Shown: piece after piece, positions 52,345 to 62,220 of the stretch | Layout of the letters: every line of letters begins with the position of its first letter | How positions within the stretch are numbered: position 1 is the stretch's first letter | Origin: Odontocerum albicorne | Taxonomy: Eukaryota > Arthropoda > Insecta > Trichoptera > Odontoceridae | Length of the DNA: 64,000 bases | Direction: 5' to 3' | Assembly (NCBI GenBank): GCA_949825065.1 | Contig: OX463866.1 | Span: 3,038,409 to 3,102,408, forward strand | Notes under the pieces: generated by a model | What the model was told of the DNA's origin: nothing | Databases searched by the model: none | The model's input: the letters and a program-made list of their open reading frames with translations, nothing else | Translations under genes and position numbers: made by a program

Positions 52345-52795
52345 TGTTTAACACTTTTATTACAATACAATCTGGCGGGCGTATTGCCAGGTGGCAATCT
52401 CTTCCAACCAACCAGATAAAAGTAAATGAAGCAAGTTACGCGGTCGCATAAATCATTCAAATGACTATCCATCCATACGAAATCCATAAACATATACGCG
52501 AGAACATGCCCACGAACCCCACAAAGACGGACAATCACCCGAACATTATTTTTTATATAAAGTGAGATATCATCAATCAAAAGTAAAGGTGAGAGGAAAG
52601 GAAAAGAAAAATCAGGAATGAAACACGTTATTTTACTGACTAGAAATTAAGAGTTTTTTCAGTCGCTTCTTAAAACATGCCAAGGACGGAGCGAGTCTTA
52701 TATTGGTTTGTAACTGATTCCAGAGTCTCATTGCATGCATGGTCAGTAAAGGATGACGTAAAAAAAGAGGAGCGGTGAACTGGAAAGGTCAATAG
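52345..52795 (-). pseudogene. LINE-B 3' end
   Basis: On the minus strand the order is HAMRLWNQLQTN, then APSLACFKKRLKKLL-type codons, DDISLYIKNNVRVIVRLCGV and GWKRLPPGNTPARLY, then the A-rich tail. This is the most complete LINE-B 3' end and includes the segment duplicated at 62221. Confidence 0.82.
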
Positions 52796-53215
52796 ACAAT
52801 ATATGATACAAGACCTGTGTCCGCCCCATAATGACATACAGCATAGAGTCCAGAGCCGACACTGTCGGAACCAAAAATCTCCTTCGAACCAGGGAAATGA
52901 AGGTACTCAGGAGTATCGCTGGCAAAACCCTTCGCGATAGAGTACGAAACACAGAAATCCGAAGGATGTGCGTAGTTGAAGATATTGTCAGATGGGGACA
53001 ATAGAGAAGAAGGTTCTGGAACGAACATGTATCCAGAATGGCGGAACCAAGAGCCGTAAGAATGGCCAGGGACAGTATCCCCCAAGCGAGCAGACCTCCA
53101 GGACGACCTCGCAAAAGATGGAAAGACAGCTGGCAGTTGACGTCACAAGAGGGAAACGATGATGCAGGACCATAACAGGCCAACAGGCCTAAAAGAAGAG
53201 GAAGAAGAAGACGTT
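52796..53215 (+). pseudogene. LINE-N C-terminus, first copy of duplicated block
   Basis: Plus-strand codons include RTREMKVLRSIAGKTLRDRV, RNTEIRRMCVVEDIVRWGQ and RPPGRPRKRWKDSWQLTSQE, with a GAAGAGGAAGAAGAAGA tail. It is nearly identical to 62374-62793. Confidence 0.85.
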
Positions 53216-53436
53216 CTTAAGATGTCGTTGAATCTACATGTAATTGGGCAGCCACTGCATGCTAGAAGGTGCTCGATGTTTTGTAACTTGCCACAGGTGC
53301 AAGCAGGGCTGGGCTGTCCGAACATCCTCATTTGACTTGGTTGTTGTGGATCCTGTCCACCTTTATGCGGAGTCTCTTCCATGTGTTATAGTCGAAGTTC
53401 CCTCCAGCAGGGAAGCACTTAACAGGTCTGTGGCAT
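53216..53436 (-). pseudogene. LINE-O C-terminal fragment
   Basis: The minus strand reads QPSPACTCGKLQNIEHLLAC and SGCPITCRFNDILRT. The C-x-CG...H-x4-C arrangement is the Cys/His motif at the end of many LINE ORFs. Confidence 0.75.
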
Positions 53437-54549
53437 TATACTAGAGAAAATGTAGCATGGTCCCTGTGACAGTTCACACATTTGCCCCAATACAACCTTG
53501 TAACGACGTTCAGTAATTTTAATTATTTTATCAACTTTAATATAAGCCTCGATTCTAATAAATAGCAAGTTATTTAGGTAAATACATTACATAAAACTAA
53601 CAATAATGACAAATTAATACATCTTGTCACAAATTAGCAAAAATGTGGCAGTTTGTTAAAATCAAATAATATTTGGTGACGTTTGTCAAAAGTCACTACG
53701 TTAGTCTGCATTGGCTAGGGATGGGGTATACGATAATTGGATTTTCGATTTATTTATACCTAAAATAAAATGTTCGTATTTAGTATTAATTCATAGTGGA
53801 TCTTGACCTATTTAAAAATAGATACAAATCACACAATAAATTAGAAAGTCAGTATAATGAAAATAAGGAATTGAAACGTCAGTTTAGAGAAAAACAACGA
53901 TTCGATTTGTAAAAAATAAAACGATTTTACCCCATCTCTTTGAGACATGACATTTCAAACGTCACAGCGACCATGCTACATTTTGTCTTTAGTTCGGAAA
54001 ATCTAGGATGAACCGTATGACAGTTAACAAATTTACCCCAATGCAACCTTGTAACGATGTTCAGTAATTTTAATTATTTTATCAACTTTAATAAAAGCCT
54101 CGATTCTAATAAATATCAAGTTATTTAGGTAAATACATTAAATAAAACTAACAATAATGACAAATTAATATATCTTGTTAAAAATAAGCAAACATGTGGC
54201 AGTTTGTTAAAATCAAATAATATTTGGTGACGTTTGTCAAAAGTCACTACGTTAGTCTGCATTGGCTAGGGATGGGGTATTCGATAAATAGATTTTCAAA
54301 AATCGATTTTAATTAAATGTTCGTAATAAGTCTTAATTCATAGTGGATCTTGGCCTATTTAAAGATACATACAAACAATAGAATACATTAGAAAGTCAGT
54401 ATAATGAAAATTTGGAAATAAAACGTCAGTTTAGAGAAAAACAATTGTTCGATTTGTAAAAAAACTATTCGATTTGTAAAAAAAAACGATTTTACCCCAT
54501 CCCTTTGTGACAAACGTCGCACGGTTCATCCTAGACTTTCCGAAGTATA
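53437..54549. mobile_element. Two MITE-1 copies in tandem
   Basis: The first copy (53437-53990) starts TATACTAGAGAAAATGTAGC. The second (about 53994-54549) has variant ends TTCGGAAAATCTAGGATGAA and complement GTTCATCCTAGACTTTCCGA. Their cores are about equally similar to each other and to the other copies. The same pair follows the second copy of the block at 63015. Confidence 0.82.
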
Positions 54550-54981
54550 GTATAATCGAGTATTATTATGGCAATTTCAGCTCTCCAGGCCAACACGCGT
54601 TCCATTTCTGGTGGTACAGTCAGACCAATGATTGTCGCCATGAAGCTTCTTCAAGATGGAAGTCGTTGACCCTGTTTCTGGTACCTGTAATTAATAAGTC
54701 AATAATAAAGAAAAATATCTTTCCGGTTGGTTTGAGGAAATCGCAACGTGACAATGAATCCAACGTCGTATACCATCTACAAAAAAAAGGAATAAATAAA
54801 TTTCTTGTCTGTGGAGACAAATGATGGATGTCGAGACATTATGGTTAATAGTTTTCTTGACCTCTTGATCTCTTGTCTGGATAATTCATTTCTAAACCCC
54901 AGATATTAATCTCCGGGTATTATTTTGTTATTAAAATAATTGTACGTGGACAAAATTGAATAAACAAGCGAAAAAAAATTA
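54550..54981. other. Unassigned sequence
   Basis: A weak match to the SINE-2/LINE-B tail (GGTTTGAGGAAATCGCAACG) near 54726 is the only feature. Confidence 0.4.
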
Positions 54982-55806
54982 GGTGTTAACATAAGTCTTG
55001 TCCGTTTTTTTTTTCAAATTTAAAAATGATCATCAAAAGTAAAACAAAATGGTAAAGTTTATACGTCATTCGAAAGAAAATTTTCTGCTCTACAAGATAT
55101 TTTGTTTGCTTTTACGTTACATATATTGTTTTATTTGATTACAAGCCTTCAAAATGGAATGTCAAGTAGACGAAAGTGAGCATTTTCGACACCTCCTTCT
55201 GTTTGCGTTCAATCGAGGGAACAAAGCTGCCAAAACTGCTCGCGATATTTGCGAAGTATACGGTGAAGATGCTATGAATGAAAGGACAGCTCGTCGATAG
55301 TTTTTGCGTTTCAAAGATGGTAATTTTGACCTGAAAGACATGGAGCGTTCGTTGCTTTTACGTTACAATACATATATTATTTTATTTGATTACAAGCCTT
55401 CAAAATGGAATGTCAAGTAGACGAAAGTGAGCACTTTCGATACCTCCATGTCTTTCAGGTCGAAATTACCATCTTTGAAACGCAAAAACCATCGACGAGC
55501 TGTCCTTTCATTCATAGCATCTTCACCGTACACTTCGCAAATATCGCGAGCAGTTTTGGCAGCTTTGTTCCCTCGATTGAACGCGAACAGAAGGAGGTGT
55601 CGAAAATGCTCACTTTCGTCTACTTGACATTCCATTTTGAAGGCTTGTAATCAAATAAAATAATATTTGTAACGTTAAAGCAAACACAATATCTTGTAGA
55701 GCAGAAAATTTCCTTTCGAATGACGTATAACCTTTACCATTTTGTTTTACTTTTGGTGCTCATTTTTAATTTGGAACAAAACGGACAGAACTTATATTAA
55801 CATCCA
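54982..55806. mobile_element. Mariner foldback, second copy
   Basis: The left arm (54982 to about 55348) carries the transposase start on the plus strand (VDESEHFRHLLLFAFNRGNK, with a stop in the later RRWF region). The right arm (about 55446-55806) carries it on the minus strand (NERTARRWFLRFKDGNFDLK). Between them is a short extra direct copy of the 5' end. No catalytic domain is present. Confidence 0.85.
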
Positions 55807-55845
55807 ATACAATTCCAACCGTTGAATAAAATATTATATATCTCG

Positions 55846-56810
55846 TAAAATAATTCCTTGTAGTAAAGGTAAGTGTGAGCTCTTGAGTATGGTATTTTGA
55901 TGTTTTTTTATGATTATGAGCGGTATATTGTGGGATGAACGTTTTGGTCTGTCTGGAGTGATGAAGTGTGAGGAGTTTGATTTCGCGTGATGTATACATA
56001 TGTAATTGAGTGTCATTGTTTGTCAGGTTGATGAGAATGTGCAACGGGGTTTTATAAAGGGTCTTTCAAATTGAGCGGGGTTTTTTAAATTCTTGAATAA
56101 AACACAGATGGCGTCACGAACTTGCCTGTGTCTTGTGACATTTGAGAAGTGTAATGTATGATATTTATAAAAATGGAGTCTTATACGAGTACAATACAAC
56201 AACGTGTTCAAATTGTTGAATTATTTTATGTATTGTAATCTCCGGAAACGGTGATGTTATTTGCCCACCAAGATCATGTGATCTGACACCGTTGTACTAT
56301 TTTCTTTGGGGTTACGTGAAAAGCCAGGTCTATAAGAATGACCCCCGATCAATTCCTGAGCTGAAGGACGAAATTATTCGCGTTATTGTTGAGTTAGAAC
56401 CGCAATTATGTCAAAATGTTATCGAAAATTTTGACAAAAGTGGACATTCGGGGGATACTGTCTTTTGTGTTTTTAATGTCATACATTATATTTTAATGAC
56501 CAATAAAATGTTTTTTTGAAATCAAAGTAAATTGTGTGTTTTATTCAAGAATTAAAAAAATTTGAATAAAAAAAACCGCTTAATTTGAAATACACTTTAT
56601 TATAAAAAATCAGAAAGAAGTATCGATTTATTTTTTCGTGCTATAACATGTCATCTGTGAGATACAGGCAAAATCTTACTTTACTGGGGACACGACAAAT
56701 GAAAGGCAACAAACCCAGACCCATTCAAATTGTATGTCCAAATTAAATTACCTGTAATTTTTTTCGCAAATGATGTATATTTCTTGTCATGTGTAAAATA
56801 AATACGTTTA
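55846..56810 (+). mobile_element. LINE-A 3' UTR, split by mMITE
   Basis: LINE-A 3' UTR sequence runs 55846-56056 (CACTCCAGACAG-complement through GTGCAACGGGGTTTTATA) and resumes at 56598 to about 56810 with the ATCAGAAAGAAGTATCGATT block and CTTGTCATGTGTAAAATAAA tail. Confidence 0.8.
56057..56597 (+). mobile_element. mMITE copy inserted at a TA in LINE-A
   Basis: TA flanks AAGGGTCTTTCAAATTGAGC on the left and the complement of AAGTGTATTTCAAATTAAGC on the right. The coding remnant is YFLWGYVKSQVYKNDPRSIP, ELKDEIIRVIVELEPQL. Excision in silico restores a continuous LINE-A UTR. Confidence 0.88.
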
Positions 56811-56861
56811 GAGAAAATACTCTGTTCAAGGGTGTCTGTATTATTTATTTTATTTTTATAT

Positions 56862-58000
56862 ATAATTTATAGTTAAGGCATTAACATTGTGGAGGTTCAA
56901 AGGCATCGCAATTTGTTTTATCAAACACTGTTTATTCCACTTTTTTGTAACGGTATAACCCTACCGGTTTCAAGGCTTTCCCCTTATCATCAGAGGAACA
57001 CAAACAAGACTGAATTATATTCTTATATATTATTTATAGTTAAGGCATTAACATTGTGTAGGTTCAAAGGCATCGCAATTTGTTTTATCAAACACTGTTT
57101 ATTCCACTTTTTTATAACGGTATAACCCTACCGGTTTAAAGGCTTTCACCTCATCATCAGGGGAGCACAAACAAGACTGAATTATATTCTTATATATTAT
57201 TTATAGTTAAGGCATTAACATTGTGGAGGTTTAAAGACATCGCAATTTGTTTTATCAAACACTGTTTATTCCACTTTTTTATAACGGTATAACCCTACCG
57301 GTTTCAAGGCTTTCCCCTTATCATCAGAGGAACACAAACAAGACTGAATTATATTCTTATATATTATTTATAGTTAAGGCATTAACATTGTGGAGGTTTA
57401 AAGACATCGTAATTTGTTTTATCAAACACTGTTTATTCCACTTTTTTATAACGGTATAACCCTACCGGTTTCAAGGCTTTCCCCTTATCATCAGGGGAGC
57501 ACAAACAAGACTGAATTATATTTTTTATATTATTTATAGTTGTGGAGGTTTAAAGACATCGTAATTTGTTTTATCAAACACTGTTTATTCCACTTTTTTA
57601 TAACGGTATAACCCTACCGGTTTCAAGGCTTTCCCCTTATCATCAGGGGAGCACAAACAAGACTGAATTATATTTTTTATATTATTTATAGTTGTGGAGG
57701 TTTAAAGACATCGTCATTTGTTTTATCAAATACTGTTTATTCCACTTTTTGTAACGGTATAACCCTACCGGTTTCAAGGCTTTCCGCTTATCATCAGAGG
57801 AGCACAAACAAGACTGAATTATGTTTTTATATATTATTTATAGTTAAGGCATTAACACTGTGGAGGTTCAAAGACATTGTAATTTGTTTTATCAGACACT
57901 GTTTATTCCACTGTTTGTAACGGTATAACCGTACTGGTTTCAAGGTTTTCACCTCATTATCAGGGGACCACATACAAGACTGAATTATGTTCGAACTGGT
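56862..58000 (-). repeat. Repeat E tandem array (7 units of 167 or 152 bp)
   Basis: CGGTATAACC (or its variant) starts at 56951, 57118, 57285, 57452, 57604, 57755 and 57921, so spacings are 167, 167, 167, 152, 151 and 166 bp. Short units lack TAAGGCATTAACATT. On the minus strand each unit has CTGATGATAAGG or CTGATGATGAGG, then GCCTTGAAAC and a CGGTA/TACCG hairpin. Flank 58000-58140 continues the non-repeated part of the family as at 4200 and 4630. Confidence 0.88.
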
Positions 58001-58140
58001 ACCGAGATACACGCTTCTAACGATTAACACTCGGGTTGAGGACTAGGGGCATCGAGGTGAACATCTGGAAAACACATACGAGTATATCTCAAGAATCTCT
58101 CCGCTGCTCGCCGATATTGTCTCATCTCTCCCTCCACCCC

Positions 58141-58359
58141 CAGTTAAATCTAAATAAAAAAAACAAACGTTTTTCCGAAAATACTTTAAACAAATGTACA
58201 TTGTTCTCAAAAAAATAAAAATAAACATTGTTTACGAACAATTAAATAAACAGGGTGTTAATTTTCACATATGACATACGGACCAGAAATTTTATTCGTC
58301 AAATACGAAATCCGTTAAATCGATGTCTGCAAATCAAAGACTTACTGTACCTTTAATAA
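58141..58359. other. Unassigned sequence
   Basis: AT-rich spacer between the repeat E family and the 25-bp satellite; nothing recognised. Confidence 0.3.
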
Positions 58360-59155
58360 TCGACAAAATTCCTCCATTTAATTGTCAACAAAATTCCTCC
58401 GTTTAATTATATCAACGAAATTATTCCATATAATAATCAACAAAATTCCTGCATATACTTATCAACAAAATTTCTCCATGCAATTATAATTGATAATTAT
58501 CAACAAAATTCGTCTATACAATTATCAACAAAATTCCTCCATACAATTATTAATAAAATTTCTCTATATAATTATTAACAATATTCCTCCATATAATTAT
58601 GAACAAAATCTCTCCATACAATTATCCACACAATTCTATACAATTATCAATAAAATTCCTCTGCAGAGTTTTCAACAAAATACCACAATATAAATATCAA
58701 CAAAATTTCTTCATATACAATAATTATCAACAAAATTCCACCACATAAATATCAACAAAATCCCTCCATACAATTTTCAATAAAATTCTTCCACACAATT
58801 ATCAACCAAATTCTTCTATACAATTATCAACAAAATTCCTTCATATAATTATCAACAAAATTCCACCATATAAATATCAATTAAATCCCTCCATACAATT
58901 ATCAACAAAATTCTTCTATACAATTATCAACAAAATTCCTCCATATAATTATCAACAAAATTCCTCCATGTAATTATTAATACAATTCCCCCACATAATT
59001 ATCAACAATATTCCTTCATGTAACTATCAATAAAATCCCTTCATTTAATAAATAATCAACAAAATTCCTCCACACAATTATCAACGAAATTCTTCTACAT
59101 AATTTTCAACACAATTCCATCATATAATTATCAACAAAATCCCTCCATATAATAA
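58360..59155. repeat. 25-bp satellite
   Basis: About 30 diverged copies of AATTATCAACAAAATTCCTC plus CATAT run head to tail. Copies differ by several substitutions each, so the array is old or not homogenised. Confidence 0.9.
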
Positions 59156-59884
59156 ATGGATTTTTCGATAAATCAATTTTCTGGTGTTACCAACGTATTT
59201 TAGCACAGTTTGTTGAGCTTCAAAAGAAAGCTAATAACAGAATTTATAAAATGTTGAATTTTAACTGTATTTTTCTTTCCGCATGAAAACCAAGAGTGAC
59301 GCTCGGTATGGTGAAGTGTGGACAGTCTGACTCGAGACGGCCCCGTATCGTTTTTAATCAACCGTATATATAATATTATTAAATTATTATACATTTTAAA
59401 TAATTTTAACTTAGGTATTGGTTACTTTTGTGTTATTTTAATTATCTTATTGTATCTATTTTATTTCATTTTATTTTAACAGTATCGTTGATAAAAATTA
59501 ATAAAAAATACAAATTGAAAAAATAATCGATTTTTTGCAAAATTACAACCATAAAATTCAGTTGTTGACAGTAATACACGCGTAATTTCGATAATAACGA
59601 CAGTTGCAAAATTTAAAAGGTGTTTCGAAAATTTTCGCAATTTACTTACCAAAAAGCATCAATAATAATCGTACGCATTTATGCATAAACAAACCAAAGC
59701 ATTCAAATAATAAATATAAATTTTAAATCGAAACCTGTCCAAACGAATTGTGTTTGTTATGTGCAGGATAATAATGGGTCTCTGTCTGATAGGAAGTCAC
59801 CTTTAGCTGGAGATTTTCACGGCTATAAAACTAGAAGCAGAGAAACTCTTGGAATCATCCCAAATCATAATTTAAAATTAATTA
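59156..59884. other. Unassigned AT-rich sequence
   Basis: No exon, repeat or RNA gene recognised. Confidence 0.35.
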
Positions 59885-60335
59885 ATTAAGGGATCTTTCT
59901 CGTACTCAGCCATCAAATGCTGGAATGAGTTCTCCCTGCACTTAAAGGAGCGTTTGAATAGTTGCATCTTCAGAAATGCTCTGAAATGTTACCTTATAAA
60001 TTTAGTGATTTTTTGTTGTGATTTAGACTCTTATTTGCTTTTTCTCTTTTCGCTGACAGTTAATCTGATGTGGTATTTGTGGGTTTGCTTTTTTTTTATT
60101 TTATTTAATCTGTATGTACAAGGCTGAAAAATATCTGATGTCATCGCGGCCGGGCTCACCCTATATTGGTGGCGTGTATCTCGACCGGGGGTAGTTATGA
60201 GATGAACCCACCCCTTTTGATAGCTTCTCTCCTAAATGTACTTTCTACTATTTATCTTGAGATACGAGTAAATGTGCCATTTGGGATTGTATTATATTTA
60301 CATACTATGTTGTTATCAATAAAACTAAATTTAAA
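59885..60335 (+). pseudogene. LINE-J 3' end
   Basis: The plus strand reads SFSYSAIKCWNEFSLHLKER and LNSCIFRNALKCYLINL, the last codons of a Jockey-like LINE ORF, followed by a 3' UTR similar to 21085-21340 (CCGGGCTCACCC, TATCTCGACCG, GATGAACC). Confidence 0.75.
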
Positions 60336-60435
60336 AGAACTCTCTACTCCAAGGTTTTCCCTTCGTCATCAGGGAAGCTCAATCAAGAGTCTTGTTTGTG
60401 CTCCCCTGATGATGAGATTACACTTTAGGAGCGTA
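60336..60435. repeat. Inverted dimer of a repeat E motif
   Basis: CATCAGGGAAGCTCAATCAA (60368) and TTGTTTGTGCTCCCCTGATG (60392) form a hairpin of about 20 bp with few mismatches. Both are the CCCCTGATGATGAG-flanking part of repeat E. Confidence 0.7.
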
Positions 60436-60817
60436 TGTTCCTTAAAGGAGAGATGATGAGGATGATTTGTTGATAAATAAAATACTCGCCGGAATCGGAA
60501 TGTGTAAAGAGGAATTTTATTGACAGGCGTCGGTATTTATAATATTCTTGAATGTGTGCGGGAATGCGCGCACGATATATCGCTGTCTCGTTTCTGCGTT
60601 TACAATACGATTCTTGTCGCGTGTAGGTATTCATTCTGTTTTGGGAACCGGTGCGAAAGATGTGTTGCTTTCTCGTTTTAACATGGAATGCGCTCTCCGA
60701 TTGATAGTGAGTTGAATGACCGATGCATGGACTTTGTTCATTGCTTGTCTCGGCTTTGTGAAGCTGTGCAAAGGTCGTCTCGTGGGTTCAGTGACCGCGC
60801 TTGCGACCGCCACAACA
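60436..60817 (-). mobile_element. Solo LTR, family 1
   Basis: On the minus strand it starts TGTTGTGGCGGTCGCAAGCG and ends CTCCTTTAAGGAACA. A TATAAATA box and AATAAAATTCC signal are in LTR order. No clear target duplication and no internal genes. Confidence 0.75.
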
Positions 60818-61515
60818 CCCTTGAAATCGGTAGGGCTGTCCATCGTGATTTCTTTCACATTTCGTCATAGAAGTATCTGAGAGACATCTCCCAATCTTCA
60901 AAGATATCAGTCTACAAGTCCATTGTCTTCCCCACAGTTGTATAGTATGGTCTAATACTTGAGTTCCCTGTATAAGGCACATTCAAAGCCTTGAAATATT
61001 CCACCAGCGTTTCCTTCGCCATATTCTTCGGATCTACAAGAGTGATCATGTTACAAATGTCTCGGTCTTGCAACGCTCAAACTTTAAATCTATAGAAGAT
61101 GTTGTAAAAGCGAAATTGCGGTGGACTGGACATGTGATACGCATGGGCGATCATAGTCGTAGACTCACAAAACGCGTCTTGTATGTGGCAATAGTGAAGA
61201 AGCGAAGGGTTAGTGGGCAGAGAAAGCGTTATAAAGAAACTCTGTGAGAGTCGCTGACTTTATGCGGGGTGCCTGATGACTGGAAGCAGGTGGTTCAGGA
61301 CTGTGGAGGATGGACCACCATCTGTTCTCGGACTGATGACATGTCAACGGTTAAAATTGTGAGGAACAGTCATCGTGCTGTGAACATGCGTCAACATTGT
61401 CAAGAAACTCAGCAGGATTTACGTGATATCTGCGTAAGGGAGTGTGCATCTAGAATCAGGCTGTTTTTTCATAGAAGTTCTCATGATCGACGTGGAAGAG
61501 CAGTTCAAGATTGAC
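60818..61515 (+). pseudogene. LINE-P C-terminus
   Basis: The plus strand encodes IYKSDHVTNVSVLQRSNFKS, IEDVVKAKLRWTGHVIRMGD, KRVLYVAIVKKRRVSGQRKR and YKETL, then after a frameshift CGVPDDWKQVVQDCGGWTTI. This is the widespread LRWTGHVxRM...KRY post-RT domain. Confidence 0.85.
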
Positions 61516-61565
61516 GCTGTAGTGGCGAGGAGATCCTCAACTACGAGACCCAGCAACGACGATCT
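61516..61565 (+). mobile_element. SINE-1 terminal scrap
   Basis: GTAGTGGCGAGGAGATCCTC and CTACGAGACCCAGCAACGAC match the last 45 bp of SINE-1, joined directly to the LINE-P end. Confidence 0.65.
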
Positions 61566-62004
61566 GAAAACCATAGATTAGTTCTTCTTCTTGAATAATA
61601 GCCGTGAACTCTCCTTCATATACTTTATATGAAGGAGTATAGATCAGTGTCAAGTGATGTTCATTTCACAAGATTTCGTTACTTCTGTTCACATTGACGA
61701 CATCGGCGCACTTGGTTGCCGCGTCCGTAGTTTGTATTTTGACTATATTACGAGTAAAATAACTCGGCCCGAGACTACCATAGATTTCATATTTTAAATT
61801 TTACAAAAAATATTTTTTGTAGTTGTGTACAAAAAAACAGATGCGTGAGAGTCTCGCGTGGTAGAAGAGAAACTTCTTAGCTCTTAGGAAAAGTTGATTT
61901 TATGCATTGCTTTTTTTCCATTTGTTAATGATTTTTTTTTTAGGATTAGGAAATGGTTATGAGGAATTTAATTCAAGAAAATCTCTCTTAATTAAATAAA
62001 AAAA
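61566..62004. other. Unassigned sequence
   Basis: A 12-bp inverted repeat (CTTCATATA...TATATGAAG near 61613) is the only structure seen. Confidence 0.35.
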
Positions 62005-62220
62005 AAATCTTTATCAATTTCCATAGATCCATACTCCAAGAAAGAAATGATGGGTTTATGATAGCTGAAGTATGATACAAATAATTTAGAGTGTAAATTT
62101 TCTAAATGACTCGAGAATACTGCGTCGATGGTAGTGCCTGATTTGGTTGTAGACTGGCCTTTGTCAGTGTTCAATTTTAAATTAAATTTTTCATTCAAAA
62201 ATCTTATTAATGGTTGAGTT
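62005..62220 (-). pseudogene. Endonuclease-like C-terminal fragment, possibly from a Helitron
   Basis: The minus strand reads PLIRFLNEKFNLKLNTDKGQ, STTKSGTTIDAVFSSHLENL and VSYFSYHKPIISFLE. The TTIDAVF...SYFSYHKP pattern recalls endonuclease/exonuclease/phosphatase domains attached to Helitron or similar replicase proteins. It is cut at 62221 by the duplicated block. Confidence 0.5.

Noticed and set aside
56862..58000. Confident hammerhead ribozyme call
   Set aside because: The core order fits, but an inserted base after CTGATGA and a missing stem I next to the cleavage site argue against catalysis, so it is reported only as a hypothesis.
58360..59155. CRISPR-like regular repeats
   Set aside because: The units are contiguous and diverged with no unique spacers, and the context is a eukaryotic genome. 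It is a satellite. The same applies to 25484-25770.
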